Source: DATFDN01 sp963818885
GTDB lineage: Bacteria > Pseudomonadota > Alphaproteobacteria > Acetobacterales > Acetobacteraceae
Length of the DNA stretch: 64,000 bases
Direction of reading: 5' to 3'
Assembly (NCBI GenBank): GCA_963818885.1
Contig: CAWFTP010000003.1
Span: forward strand, 1,240,001 to 1,304,000
Shown here: positions 48,686 to 58,000 of the stretch, in pieces
Position numbering within the stretch: position 1 is the stretch's first letter
How the letters are laid out: the number at the start of each line of letters is the position of its first letter
The notes under the pieces: generated by a model
Seen by the model: only the letters and a program-made list of their open reading frames with translations
Databases searched by the model: none
Told to the model about the DNA's origin: nothing
Made by a program: the position numbers and the translations under genes

Positions 48686-49729
48686 ATGAACATCACGCGG
48701 CGGACGGCGGCGCTCGGCCTCATGGCGCTCGGCGGTGGCGCCCTGGGCGCGCGAGCCGCGCGCGCGGCCGAGGATGACGAGGCGCAGCTCTATGAGGCGG
48801 CCAAGAAGGAAGGCCAGCTCACCTGGTATTCGGGCTTCCTCAACCAGCCGATCTGCGACGCGGTGGGCGCCGCCTTCAGCAAGAAATATCCGGGCATAAG
48901 GGTGAACGCGATCAAGACTACGTCGGAGGTCGCGTTCCAACGGGTGATGCAGGACATCAACGGCGGCGCGATCCAGTCCGACGTGTTCAGCAGCACCGAC
49001 GCGAGCCACATGACCTACCTGATCGGCAAGGGCCTGCTGGTCAAATACACCCCGCCCAATGCCGCCGGGATGGTCCCGGCGCTGCGCGACTTCAACGGCG
49101 GCGGCTACTATCGTCCCGGCTGGGTCGGCCTGGTCGCGATCATGTACAACAAGACCAAGGTCACGGCGGAGGAATCGCCCAAGGACTGGCCCGACCTCAC
49201 CGATCCGAAATGGAAGAGCAAGATCGCCTTCGGCAGCCCTAACTACAGCGGCCTCGTCGCCGTCTGGACCGTCGGCATGACCGAGAAATACGGCTGGGAA
49301 TTCTTCGAGAAGCTGAACCAGCTCAACCCGCTGATCGGCCGCTCGATCGATGACGCCGTCGCGGTGCTGAACTCGGGCGAGCGGCAGGTCGCAATCTGCA
49401 GCGCGGCTTCCGCGCTACGCAGCGCGGCCACCGGCAATCCGCTGGTGGTCAACTACGCCAAGTCGTTCTCGCTGGTGGATTTCTCGCCAGTCGCGATCAT
49501 CAAGGGCTCGCGCAATCCGAACGCGGCGAAGCTGTTCGTGGATTTCATGGCCGGCAAGGAATACTCCCAGATTCTGGCAAAGAACTTCGAGCAGCCGCTG
49601 CGCTCCGACGTGCCGCCGCCGAGCGGCGCCAAGTCGCTCGCCGAGCTCACGCTCTTTCAGCCCAAGCTCGAAGACATCGAGAAGATGCTGCCGAGCCTGA
49701 AGAACAAATGGCGCGACACCTTCTCCTGA
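48686..49729 (+). CDS. ABC transporter periplasmic substrate-binding protein, iron(III)-type
   Basis: A 347-aa protein with an N-terminal signal (ITRRTAALGLMALGGGALGA, then RAARAAED) whose Arg pair could use the Tat route. The mature part has the type 2 periplasmic-binding fold of the FbpA/AfuA group: KKEGQLTWYSGFLNQPICDAVGAAFSKKYPGI, IMYNKTKVTAEESPKDWPDLTDPKWKSKIA. Ligands may be Fe3+, 2-aminoethylphosphonate or similar; the sequence alone does not decide. It starts a three-gene import operon, divergent from the ABC exporter. Confidence 0.88.
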   Translation: MNITRRTAALGLMALGGGALGARAARAAEDDEAQLYEAAKKEGQLTWYSGFLNQPICDAVGAAFSKKYPGIRVNAIKTTSEVAFQRVMQDINGGAIQSDVFSSTDASHMTYLIGKGLLVKYTPPNAAGMVPALRDFNGGGYYRPGWVGLVAIMYNKTKVTAEESPKDWPDLTDPKWKSKIAFGSPNYSGLVAVWTVGMTEKYGWEFFEKLNQLNPLIGRSIDDAVAVLNSGERQVAICSAASALRSAATGNPLVVNYAKSFSLVDFSPVAIIKGSRNPNAAKLFVDFMAGKEYSQILAKNFEQPLRSDVPPPSGAKSLAELTLFQPKLEDIEKMLPSLKNKWRDTFS

Positions 49730-49744
49730 GCCGCGCCGCCTGAC

Positions 49745-51466
49745 ATGAGCGTGTCCGAATCCCTCCCGTTGCGGGGGAGGCGCGTCTGGCGCTTGCGCGA
49801 GGTTCAGCCGGCGACGCTTATCTTCATCGTCGCGATCGCCGCCCTGGTGTTCCTGGTCGTCGCCCCGATCGCGCGCCTCCTGGTCTCGAGCTTCCAGTCC
49901 ACCGACACCCGCGCCTTCACCTTCGAGAACTACGGGATCGCCTGGGGCCACGCGCGCGACTTCGTCGCGGTCGGCAACTCGCTGCGCTACGCGCTCGAGG
50001 TTACGATACTCTCCGCGGTGTTCGCCATTCCCATCGCCTGGGGCGTGTCACGCACCGACATGCCGGGCAAGGGGCTGATCCGCGCGCTGATCCTGGGCGC
50101 CTTTATCACCCCGCCCTATCTCGGCGCGATCGGCTGGATCCTGCTCGGGGGCCCGAATGCCGGCTGGCTCAACCGCGCCTTCATGGCGGTCACGGGCGCG
50201 GGCTCCGGCTTCATGAACGTGTTCAGCTTCGGCGGCCTCGTGCTGGTCACCGCGCTCTATGCATTCCCCTATATCTTCGTCTTCACCGCCGCCGCGCTTG
50301 ACCTCGTGTCCTCCGAGATGGAGGAGGCGGCGAACATTCTGGGCGCCGGCGGCCTGCGCACCATCTTTCGCATCACCCTGCCGCTCGTGCTGCCGGCGAT
50401 CCTGGGCGGCGCGATCATCGTCTTCCTCGACACCGTGGCGCTGTTCGGCACGCCCGCGATCATCGCGCTTCCCGCCCGCATCCGGGTGATGACGCTCGTG
50501 CTCTGGCAGTTCTTCGAGTTCCCGGTCCGCGCCGAGGCCGCCGCAGCCTACGCGATTCCCCTGGTCGCGATCACCCTCGCGCTGGTCGCGGTGCAGCGCC
50601 TGCTGCTCGGCCGCAAGGGCTTCGTCGCGCTGACCGGCAAGGGCGGGGTGCGGGTCCCGGCAAGGCTCGGCCCCTGGCGCTGGCTCGTGCTCGCCTACGC
50701 GCTGTTCGTCGTCGCCCTCGCCGTCATCCTGCCCTACGCGGCGCTCGCCCAGGCGGCGTTCAGCAAGGCGTGGGGCCTCGGCTTCTCCTGGGCGAATTTC
50801 ACGCTCAACAACTTCCGCACCCTGATGGTCGAGGCCAACTCCCGCCAGACCATCATCCACAGCTTCACCTATTCGGCCGCCGCCGCCTTCGTCGCGATCG
50901 TGCTCGCCCTGCTGATCGCCTATGTCGTGCAGCGCAAGCTGGTGCGCGGCGCCAGCCTGCTCACCCTGCTCTGCATGGCGCCGTTGGTCATCCCAGGCAT
51001 CGTGCTCGGTGTCGCGTTCTACGCCACGTACGCGCCGCCGCCGATCGCGCTCTACGGCACCGCGGCGATCCTGATCGTCGGCTACACCACGCGCTTCCTG
51101 CCGATCGCCTACGTGAACTGCCTCGCCGGCATCCGCTCGCTCAACCCGGAGATGGAGGAGGCGGTGCGCATCCTCGGCGGCGGGCGGCTGCGCGCGCTCG
51201 CGCGCGTCGTGGTGCCACTGCTCAAGACCAACCTCGTGGGCTCCTGGCTGCTCGTCTTCATCCCGGCCACGCGCGAGCTCAGCACCGCGCTTTTCCTGGT
51301 CGGCGCGCATACCCGCGTCATCTCGGTGATGATGCTCGACCTTTCCGAGAACGGCAGCTTCGAGACGCTCGCCGCGCTTGGCTTCTTCCTGCTTGGAGTG
51401 ACGATCCTGATCGTGCTGATCGGCTACCGGCTGGTGGGCCGCGACTTCATGCTGCGCCGTTCATGA
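49745..51466 (+). CDS. ABC transporter permease, fused double-domain (FbpB-like)
   Basis: A 573-aa protein with about 12 transmembrane helices, two copies of the binding-protein-dependent permease domain. EAA loops are visible in EMEEAANILGAGGLRTIFRITLPLVLP and EMEEAVRILGGGRLRALARVVVPLLK. It matches the two-domain permeases of ferric-iron importers. The N-terminus (SESLPLRGRRVWRLR) is encoded by a REP-like palindrome (near 49762-49785), so a later start is possible. The stop overlaps the ATPase start (ATGA). Confidence 0.9.
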   Translation: MSVSESLPLRGRRVWRLREVQPATLIFIVAIAALVFLVVAPIARLLVSSFQSTDTRAFTFENYGIAWGHARDFVAVGNSLRYALEVTILSAVFAIPIAWGVSRTDMPGKGLIRALILGAFITPPYLGAIGWILLGGPNAGWLNRAFMAVTGAGSGFMNVFSFGGLVLVTALYAFPYIFVFTAAALDLVSSEMEEAANILGAGGLRTIFRITLPLVLPAILGGAIIVFLDTVALFGTPAIIALPARIRVMTLVLWQFFEFPVRAEAAAAYAIPLVAITLALVAVQRLLLGRKGFVALTGKGGVRVPARLGPWRWLVLAYALFVVALAVILPYAALAQAAFSKAWGLGFSWANFTLNNFRTLMVEANSRQTIIHSFTYSAAAAFVAIVLALLIAYVVQRKLVRGASLLTLLCMAPLVIPGIVLGVAFYATYAPPPIALYGTAAILIVGYTTRFLPIAYVNCLAGIRSLNPEMEEAVRILGGGRLRALARVVVPLLKTNLVGSWLLVFIPATRELSTALFLVGAHTRVISVMMLDLSENGSFETLAALGFFLLGVTILIVLIGYRLVGRDFMLRRS

Positions 51467-52546
51467 GCAGGACGCGCCCCCGCCTGTCGCTTTCGCGGGT
51501 CACCTGCGCGTTCGGAACCGTGACGGCCGTCGACCGGCTCGACCTCGACATCGCGCCGGGCGAGTTCGTCTCCCTCCTCGGCCCGTCCGGCTGCGGCAAG
51601 ACCACGACCTTGCGCATGATCGCGGGCTTCGTGCGTCCGACGGGCGGGACAATCGCGATGGACGGGGAGACGATCTCTGCCCCCGGCGGGTCATTGCCGC
51701 CGGAGAAGCGCGGCATGTCGATGATCTTCCAGAGCTACGCGATCTGGCCGAACATGACGGTCGCCGAGAATGTCGCCTTCGGCCTCAAGCTACGCCGCTT
51801 CGACCGCGAGACGATCCGCGGCAAGGTCGCGCTGATGCTCGAAACGGTGCAGCTCGGCGCGCTGGCCGACCGCTATCCGGCGGAGCTGTCGGGCGGCCAG
51901 CAGCAGCGCGTGGCGCTGGCCCGCGCCATGGTGATCCAGCCGCGCGTCCTGCTGCTCGATGAGCCGCTGTCCAACCTCGACGCCAATCTGCGCGAGGAGA
52001 TGCGCTTCGAGATTCGCCGCCTGCACGACGAGTTCCACTTCACCACGGTCTATGTCACGCACGACCAGGGCGAGGCGATGGTCACATCGGATCGGATCGC
52101 GGTGATGAACAAGGGCCGCATCGAGCAGATCGATCGCCCCGTATCGCACTCTACACGACGCCGCGCACCCGCTTCGTCGCTGGCTTCATCGGCCGCACAA
52201 ACCTGCTGGAGGGCATTTGCCGAGGCCGACCGCGTCGCCTTCGACGGCTTCACCCTTCCCCGCGCCGCCTTCGCGGGTGCCGCCTGCGCGCTCGCCGGCC
52301 CCATCCTACTCTCAGTCCGCCCGCAGAGCATCACGCTCGCCCGCACGCCGAACGGAGCTGCCCCACACGGTGGCGGCGCGCATCGTGCAGCGCACATTTC
52401 TCGGCGAAACATGGGACTACGTCGTGGCGCCGCTGAACAGCGCGCTGCGCCTCAAGGTCGCCGCGCTGCCCTTCGAGGTGTTCGAGGTCGGCGCCACGGT
52501 GTGGCTCGGCTTCGATCCGCGCCAGATGGCGGCGGTGGCCGGGTAG
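51463..52546 (+). pseudogene. ABC transporter ATP-binding protein (FbpC/PotA-type), C-terminal third broken by frameshifts
   Basis: The ATPase domain is intact: LLGPSGCGKTTTLRMIAGF (Walker A), LSGGQQQRVALARAMV (signature), VLLLDEPLSNLDANLRE (Walker B) and TVYVTHDQGEAM (switch His). After GRIEQID the reading frame breaks near 52141-52146. LYTTPRTRFVAGFIGRTNLLEGI lies in a second frame, AEADRVAFDGFTLPRAAFAG in a third after about 52219, and ELPHTVAARIVQRTFLGETWDYVVAPL in another after about 52353. So three indels hit the C-terminal TOBE/regulatory domain. The NBD could still be made, with a wrong tail. None of these sites is a GANTC motif. Confidence 0.85.
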
Positions 52547-52766
52547 CGATTACAGTCGGCGGTCGGCGCAGTAGCTAGCACTGCCCCACGGCGTCTGCAT
52601 GGTATACGTGATTACCGAACGGAGCCTGCTATGAACCAAGTATCGAAGCATCGCGCGATTATACAGCTAAGTTGAGGAGGCCACGGTCGGCCGCGCTCGG
52701 CTGACCCGCGACGCCGACGAAGATATCGGGCGTCCTCGTTGAGCGGCTGCGTCCGACTCGGGCGTT

Positions 52767-52898
52767 GACGATCCGCTGTTCGCAACTCTTCGAGCGAGGA
52801 TCCCGCGGCTGAAGGTCCACGGCGGCCGGCCTAACAGGCGCGGAAGACCGCGGATCGAACCGGCGGCCTACGGTAACGCGGCAGCGCCGTGCGCCTGA
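52767..52898 (+). pseudogene. Relic of an antitoxin preceding a PIN toxin
   Basis: One frame reads DDPLFATLRARIPRLKVHGGRPNRRGRPRI and ends at TGA 52896-52898, immediately before the PIN relic. Short, basic, R/P-rich tails (GRPxxRGRPR) are usual for antitoxins of PIN-family pairs. The upstream part (about 52620-52766) is interrupted by stops. The assignment rests mainly on position. Confidence 0.4.
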
Positions 52899-52899
52899 G

Positions 52900-53312
52900 C
52901 TCTACGTCTTCGACGCGAGCACGATCGTCGCGGCCGCCCTCAACCCCCGACGGAACACCGCGACGCGCTATGGCAGTCTGCTCGGACAAAAGGGCATCGA
53001 TAGCGACTTTCGCAGCCCGTCTTTGACGAAAGCTCGGAGGTTCTCGCGAGCCCCAAGTCGCGTGGGGGATGGTCGGGGACCGGCGACGCGAAATCCTTGG
53101 GTGGCTAGCGCGGCCGCGCGCTAGGATCGAGCCCGCCAGAAGTTCGGGCGATGTGTCGACGACAACAAGGACAAGCGACACCTGGGGCTGGCGCTTGCCG
53201 CCGGGGCGACCGCAATCATCTCCGGCGATGACGACCTGCTTGCTCCGCATCCATGGCGTGGCATCCGGGTGCTACGGCCCGCGAGCTTCCTTGGGCAACA
53301 TGCCACAGGGGC
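52900..53312 (+). pseudogene. Decayed PIN-domain toxin
   Basis: Pieces of one PIN protein appear in order across three frames: LYVFDASTIVAAALNPRRNTATRY; VFDESSEVLASPKSR; MVGDRRREILGWLAR; and VDDNKDKRHLGLALAAGATAIISGDDDLL with HPWRGIRVLRPASFLG. The catalytic Asp positions (VFDAST, VDDNKD, SGDDD) are still recognisable, so decay is recent. At least three frameshifts separate the pieces. It is the second ruined toxin-antitoxin module in the window. Confidence 0.78.
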
Positions 53313-53349
53313 AAGGCATCGCGGTCGGGAGTAGAGGCCGACACCCGCC

Positions 53350-54318
53350 TCACCGCTCCTCCTCCTCCCGCCCATACAGCAGCAGCAGCCCCAGGATGAT
53401 CAGGCCGTACACGATACTCCGCCCATAATCCGGCATGTTCACGGCCAGCAGCACGCTCACCAGGGTCACCAGCACGATCGAGCCGGCGAGCGCGCCGACA
53501 TAGCTACCGCGTCCGCCCAGGATGTACACGCCGCCGATCACCACCGCGGCGATCGACTGGAACAGGTAGGGATCGCCCATCCCGAGCGAGGCCTGGCCGC
53601 CGAACCCCGCCAACATGATCCCCGCCAGTGCCGCGAACAGGCCACTCAGCGCATACAGGCTCACCGTCACCACGCCGACCGGCAGCCCGGCAAGAAAGCT
53701 CACCCGCGCACTGTTGCCGACCGCATAGGTGCTGCGCCCGAACGTCGTCCGCGCCAAGGCGAACGACACCACCACGGCGACGCCCAGCCAGACATAGAGC
53801 ACGGCCGGAACGCCAAGCAGGTGGCCATGCACAGCGTCCTGCACCAGCTTGGGCGCATAGGACGCGCACGCTTCGCAGGTCATCCCGCCGGTGAGCCCGA
53901 GCGTCAGTCCCTCCATGACCCCGTTCATCGCCAGGGTCATCACCACGGCCGGGACGTTGAACACGGCGACGCCGATCCCGTTCAGCGCCCCCACGATCGC
54001 GCCCATTCCGAGCGTGACGATCAGCCCCTCCGCCAGCCGTGCGTCGCTGCCGCCGGTGCTGACCACGAGCAGGATCGCGGCGGCGTTCAGCACCCAGGGG
54101 ATCGACAGGTCGATGCCGCCGATCAGGATGACGAAGCACTGCCCGGCGGCGACGAAGCCCACGAACGAGGCGACCACCAGGACCGAGACGATGCCGTTGC
54201 CGCTCGCGAAGCCGGGCCGCACGATCTCGCCCACCGCGAACAGCACGATAGCGGCGATGAAGGCATAGACCGCGCGCCGCTGCTCGCGGGTCAGCAGCGT
54301 GCGTGCGCGCAGCAGCAT
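53350..54318 (-). CDS. Sugar-type ABC transporter permease (RbsC/XylH family)
   Basis: A 322-aa integral membrane protein with about eight to ten helices. It has the family pattern GFVAAGQCFVILIGGIDLSIPWVLN, GLPVGVVTVSLYALSGLFAALAGIMLAGFGGQASLGMGDPYLF and AAVVIGGVYILGGRGSYVGALAGS. It overlaps the upstream permease by 1 bp. The second of two permeases, it probably forms a heterodimer. Confidence 0.92.
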   Translation of the reverse strand: MLLRARTLLTREQRRAVYAFIAAIVLFAVGEIVRPGFASGNGIVSVLVVASFVGFVAAGQCFVILIGGIDLSIPWVLNAAAILLVVSTGGSDARLAEGLIVTLGMGAIVGALNGIGVAVFNVPAVVMTLAMNGVMEGLTLGLTGGMTCEACASYAPKLVQDAVHGHLLGVPAVLYVWLGVAVVVSFALARTTFGRSTYAVGNSARVSFLAGLPVGVVTVSLYALSGLFAALAGIMLAGFGGQASLGMGDPYLFQSIAAVVIGGVYILGGRGSYVGALAGSIVLVTLVSVLLAVNMPDYGRSIVYGLIILGLLLLYGREEEER

Positions 54319-55316
54319 CACGCGCGCCTCCGCACCATGAGGCCGATCCCGTTCGCCGCCAGCACGGCTATGACGAGCAGCAGGCCTTCGTAGAAGGCCT
54401 GGTAGAGCGGGTCGATATGGGCGAAGAACAGGATGTTGACGATCATGTTGATGATGAATGCGCCCATGATGGCGCCGAGCCCGCTGCCCCTTCCGCCGAA
54501 CAGGCTGACCCCGCCCAGCACCACCGCGACGATCGATGTCAGCACGAAGCCGTTGCCGGTGGTCGCATCGCCCGCCGTTGCGCTGGCGACCAGAAACAGG
54601 CCGGCGGCGGCCGACAACGCGCCCGCCAACACATAGGCAAGGATGACGGAGCGGCGCGTCGCGATGCCATTCGCGGTCGCCGCCAGAGGGTCGTTCCCGA
54701 CCGCGTAGATCGCGACCCCGAGGCGGGTGCGGCGAAACCACATCCAGGCCAGGGCGAATGCGCCGACATAGATAAGCGACCACGGCGCGTTCGGGTTGGC
54801 GAGCACGTCCGTATAGGTTTGCGGGATCTGCCCGCCCGGCTGCGGCAGCACGCGGATCGCGAGGCCCTGATAGATCGACAGTGTCGCCAAGGTCACCAGG
54901 ATCGGCTGCAGTCGCCCGTAGCCGACCAGCAGGCCGTTCACCAGCCCGCATGCGGCGCCGATCAGCAGGATAACGACCGACCAGCCGATCATGCTGCCGA
55001 TGCTCGGTCCCAGCGCGACCGCCGCGATCGCGTTTGACAAATCCATGATGCCGCCGACCGACAGATCGATGCCGCGCGTTAGAACCACCAGCGTCTGCGC
55101 GAGTCCGGCAAGCACCAGCGGCATCGTGTTGTTGACCGTCGAGGTGACCTCGAACCCGCCAGGTAGGCGCGTCTGTTGGATGTAGAACACCAGGCAATAG
55201 GCGATGACGCAGGCGGCCAGAATCGCCGCCGACAATTCGAGGCCGATATTCTGCGCCAGCAGGTGCGCCCAGCGCGGCCGGCGCGGCGCGAACGTCTCAG
55301 GCTGCGACGCGCTCAT
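54318..55316 (-). CDS. Sugar-type ABC transporter permease (RbsC/XylH family)
   Basis: A 332-aa permease: LVLAGLAQTLVVLTRGIDLSVGGIMDLSNAIAA, GRLQPILVTLATLSIYQGLAI and SIVAVVLGGVSLFGGRGSGLGAIMGAF are the standard RbsC blocks. It overlaps the 3' end of the ATPase gene by 20 bp and the next permease by 1 bp. Gene order: binding protein, ATPase, permease, permease. Confidence 0.92.
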   Translation of the reverse strand: MSASQPETFAPRRPRWAHLLAQNIGLELSAAILAACVIAYCLVFYIQQTRLPGGFEVTSTVNNTMPLVLAGLAQTLVVLTRGIDLSVGGIMDLSNAIAAVALGPSIGSMIGWSVVILLIGAACGLVNGLLVGYGRLQPILVTLATLSIYQGLAIRVLPQPGGQIPQTYTDVLANPNAPWSLIYVGAFALAWMWFRRTRLGVAIYAVGNDPLAATANGIATRRSVILAYVLAGALSAAAGLFLVASATAGDATTGNGFVLTSIVAVVLGGVSLFGGRGSGLGAIMGAFIINMIVNILFFAHIDPLYQAFYEGLLLVIAVLAANGIGLMVRRRA

Positions 55317-56805
55317 GCACCGCGGCGGCGACGATCTGCTCGGCGCTGATCTCGGGCGGGACGAGCTCGGCGGCGATGCGGCCCTCGCGCAGCACCAGGA
55401 CCCGGTGACACAGCTGGGCCAGCTCCTCGGCGTCGCTCGAGTAGAACAGGATGGCTCTCCCCTCGGCGGCCAGCCGCGTGACCAGCTGGTAGATCTCGAA
55501 CTTGGTGGCGACGTCGACCCCGCGGGTCACGTCATAGAGCAGCAGGATGCGCGGCTCGGCGAGCAGCCATCGGCCGAGCAGCACCTTCTGCTGATTGCCG
55601 CCCGAGAGCGCGCCGACGGGGGCGCCGATCCCGGGCGTTCGGACCGCCAGCTGCTGCACCATTCCCTGCGCCAGCCGCCGCTCCCGCAACGCCCGCAGCA
55701 TGCCCAGGCGCGCGACCCGATCCAGGATCGACAGCGTGAGGTTGTCGCGCACGCTCATGCCCAGCAGCAGGCCCTCGGTCTTGCGGTCCTCGGGGACCAG
55801 CGCGAGCCCGTTGCGGCGACGCTTGGCCTGGCGCGGGCTTCTGATCCGCACCGCGCGTCCGCCGATCGCGATGCGCCCGCCGCCTTGCCGCTCGGCCCCG
55901 AACAGGCGGAAAAACAGCTCTCGATGCCCCTGTCCGGCGAGGCCGCCCACTCCCAGGATCTCGCCGCCGCGCAGCGCGAAGCTGACGCCCCGAAGGCGCG
56001 CGCCGGACAGGTTCTCGACGTTCAGGACGATTTCGGCCGGCGCCGGCGGACGCGGCGGGAACTTCGTCTCGAGCCGCTGGCCGGTCATCAGCGTCACTGC
56101 CTCGTCCTCGCCGAGCTCGGTGAAGGTCCCGACGTCATGGCCGTTGCGGAACACAGTGATGCGATCGGCGATCGCGGTGACTTCGTGCCAGCGATGCGAG
56201 GTGAACACAACGGCCGCACCAGCCGCGCGCAACGCGCGGATGCGCTCGAACAGCCACGCGACCTCGCGCTCGACCAACGAGGAGGTGGGCTCGTCGAGGA
56301 AGAGGATGTCGGGCTCGTGGGACAATGCGCGGACGATCTCGACGACCTGGCGCTGGGCGAGCGAGATGTCCTCGACCAGCGCCAGCGGATCGATATGCGT
56401 GATCCCCATGCGCGCGAGCAGCGCATCGGCCGCCCTCTCGGTCCCGCGCCGGCTGATCGGACCGAAGCGGCGCCGGGGCTCGCGGCCGAGCATGAGATTC
56501 TCGGCCACCGTCAGGCCGGGGAACAGCATCAGTTCCTGAAACACCGTCCCGATGCCAAGCGCGCGCGCCTCCTGCGGGCCGCGCAAGCTCACCTGGCGTC
56601 CCTTGATCCGCACCTCTCCCGAATCCGGCGCGATCCGGCCGCCCAGAACCTTGATCAGCGTGCTCTTCCCGGCGCCGTTCTCGCCGACCAGCGCATGCAC
56701 CTCGCCGGCGGTCGCGGCGAAGCTCGCCTCCTCGATTGCATGGACGCCGCCGAACGACCGTGACAGCCGGATGCCGGCGACGGCCGGCGCGGCCGCTTCG
56801 CTCAC
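55297..56805 (-). CDS. Sugar-type ABC transporter ATP-binding protein (two ATPase domains, RbsA/XylG-like)
   Basis: A 502-aa protein with a GTG start at 56805 overlapping the binding-protein stop (GTGA). Domain 1 has GENGAGKST, LVEDISLAQRQVVEIVRAL and ILFLDEPTSSLVERE. Domain 2 (from about residue 250) has a degenerate Walker A (GVGGLAGQGHRELFFRLFG) and LSGGNQQKVLLGRWLL, then RILLLYDVTRGVDV, in which Tyr stands before Asp where most relatives have DEPTRGVDV. It powers import of a monosaccharide or polyol. Confidence 0.92.
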   Translation of the reverse strand: MSEAAAPAVAGIRLSRSFGGVHAIEEASFAATAGEVHALVGENGAGKSTLIKVLGGRIAPDSGEVRIKGRQVSLRGPQEARALGIGTVFQELMLFPGLTVAENLMLGREPRRRFGPISRRGTERAADALLARMGITHIDPLALVEDISLAQRQVVEIVRALSHEPDILFLDEPTSSLVEREVAWLFERIRALRAAGAAVVFTSHRWHEVTAIADRITVFRNGHDVGTFTELGEDEAVTLMTGQRLETKFPPRPPAPAEIVLNVENLSGARLRGVSFALRGGEILGVGGLAGQGHRELFFRLFGAERQGGGRIAIGGRAVRIRSPRQAKRRRNGLALVPEDRKTEGLLLGMSVRDNLTLSILDRVARLGMLRALRERRLAQGMVQQLAVRTPGIGAPVGALSGGNQQKVLLGRWLLAEPRILLLYDVTRGVDVATKFEIYQLVTRLAAEGRAILFYSSDAEELAQLCHRVLVLREGRIAAELVPPEISAEQIVAAAVHERVAA

Positions 56806-57885
56806 GCCGCGGGCAGGTTGACGGTCAGGGTCCCGCTGCACGGCGAGCCGTCGAGCGCCGCCTTGGCGCAGAAGTCGACCACCGAATGCGGGCCGGAATC
56901 GGTGAAGTCGTCGAAGAAGCTGTCCGGCAGATCCGGAAACACCGTCGTCCCCACCTTCACCGTGTCGTTCGTCACATAGGGGAACGGGATATCGATGTCC
57001 TTGCGCGGATACTGCTTCAGCAGGACGCGGCGGGCGAGCTCGAGCGCCACCACGGACAAGTAGGGCGGCTGGCCCACCGAGATACCCTCGACCTTGTGGC
57101 CCATGTAGCCCAGCATGAACTTGCGGAACCCGTTCTCCGCCTCCCCGGCGGTTGGCGGCAGCTGCCGATTGGCGGCGATGAATGCTTTGAGCACGCCGTC
57201 CGTGCCGCCTTGGCACCAGATGCCGTCGATCTGCGGCAGGCTCGGCAGCACGGAGGAGGTATTGCGCTCGGCGGTGGAGGAATCCCACATCCCGGTGAAC
57301 CGGCTGACCACCTTGATCCCCGGGTTCTTCGCCCAGACGTTGTCGGCGCCCTTGTTGCGATCCTGATCCACCGAGGTGCCGGCGACGCCGGTCACCATGA
57401 TGACGTTGCCCTTCCCGTTCATCTGCTTGGCCAGCCATTCGGCGAGTGTCTCGCCGAATTTCACCTGATCCGTGTTCACCTTCAGGACGTGCGGCGCGGT
57501 CGCGATGTTGTCGTAGGAGACGACCAGGATGCCCCGCGACGTCGCCTGGTTGAGGATGCCGTTGAGCCCGGTGGGCGATGCCGCCTCGACCAGGATCGCG
57601 TCCACCCGCTCAGCGATCAGATTGGTCAGCTGCTGGGACTGCTTGCTCACGTCGTTGCCGGAATTGAACCAGGAACCTTCGACCTGCGACTTGTATGGCT
57701 CCATCTCGAGCGCCGCCTTGAAGACGTTCTCCATCTCGATGCGCCATTTGTTGCCGATATAGGAATTCGAGAGCGCGATCTTGAACTTCTTGCCCGAACT
57801 CCTGGGCGAACCCGGCGCGCGGCAAGCCCAGCGCCAGCGCACCCGCTGCGCCCATCAGGGATCGGCGGCTGAATCCTCCGGTCAT
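56802..57885 (-). CDS. Sugar-binding periplasmic protein (PBP1 type), frameshifted by one extra base in this sequence
   Basis: It starts at 57885 with a Tat-like signal (MTGGFSRRSLMGAAGALALG, then LPRAGFAQE). At 57797-57798 the plus strand reads CGAACTCC where CGACTCC would keep QESGKKFKIALSNSYIGNKWRIEMEN. Dropping one base gives about 360 aa. The periplasmic-binding blocks DAILVEAASPTGLNGILNQA, NVIMVTGVAGTSVDQDRNKGAD and VDFCAKAALDGSPCSG are intact. The extra base is in GACTC (GANTC), the same context as in atpD. The ligand is unknown. Confidence 0.9.
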
Positions 57886-58000
57886 TGTTCCCCTCCCTAG
57901 GAGCCCCGCGCCCGGTTCTACGCTCGGGGCCGCGAGTCTCCAACTCGACCCACACCGTTCTCTGATCTAACCTCCACTTCTCGCCCCCGGGAGGGACCCT

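Noticed and set aside
52831..53250. A 139-codon minus-strand frame in the decayed PIN region
   Set aside because: The opposite strand holds recognisable PIN fragments, so this frame is a shadow.
53350..55197. A single 615-codon minus-strand frame covering both sugar permeases
   Set aside because: Only the part from 54318 down is the permease; the upstream part is the out-of-frame reading of the preceding permease gene.
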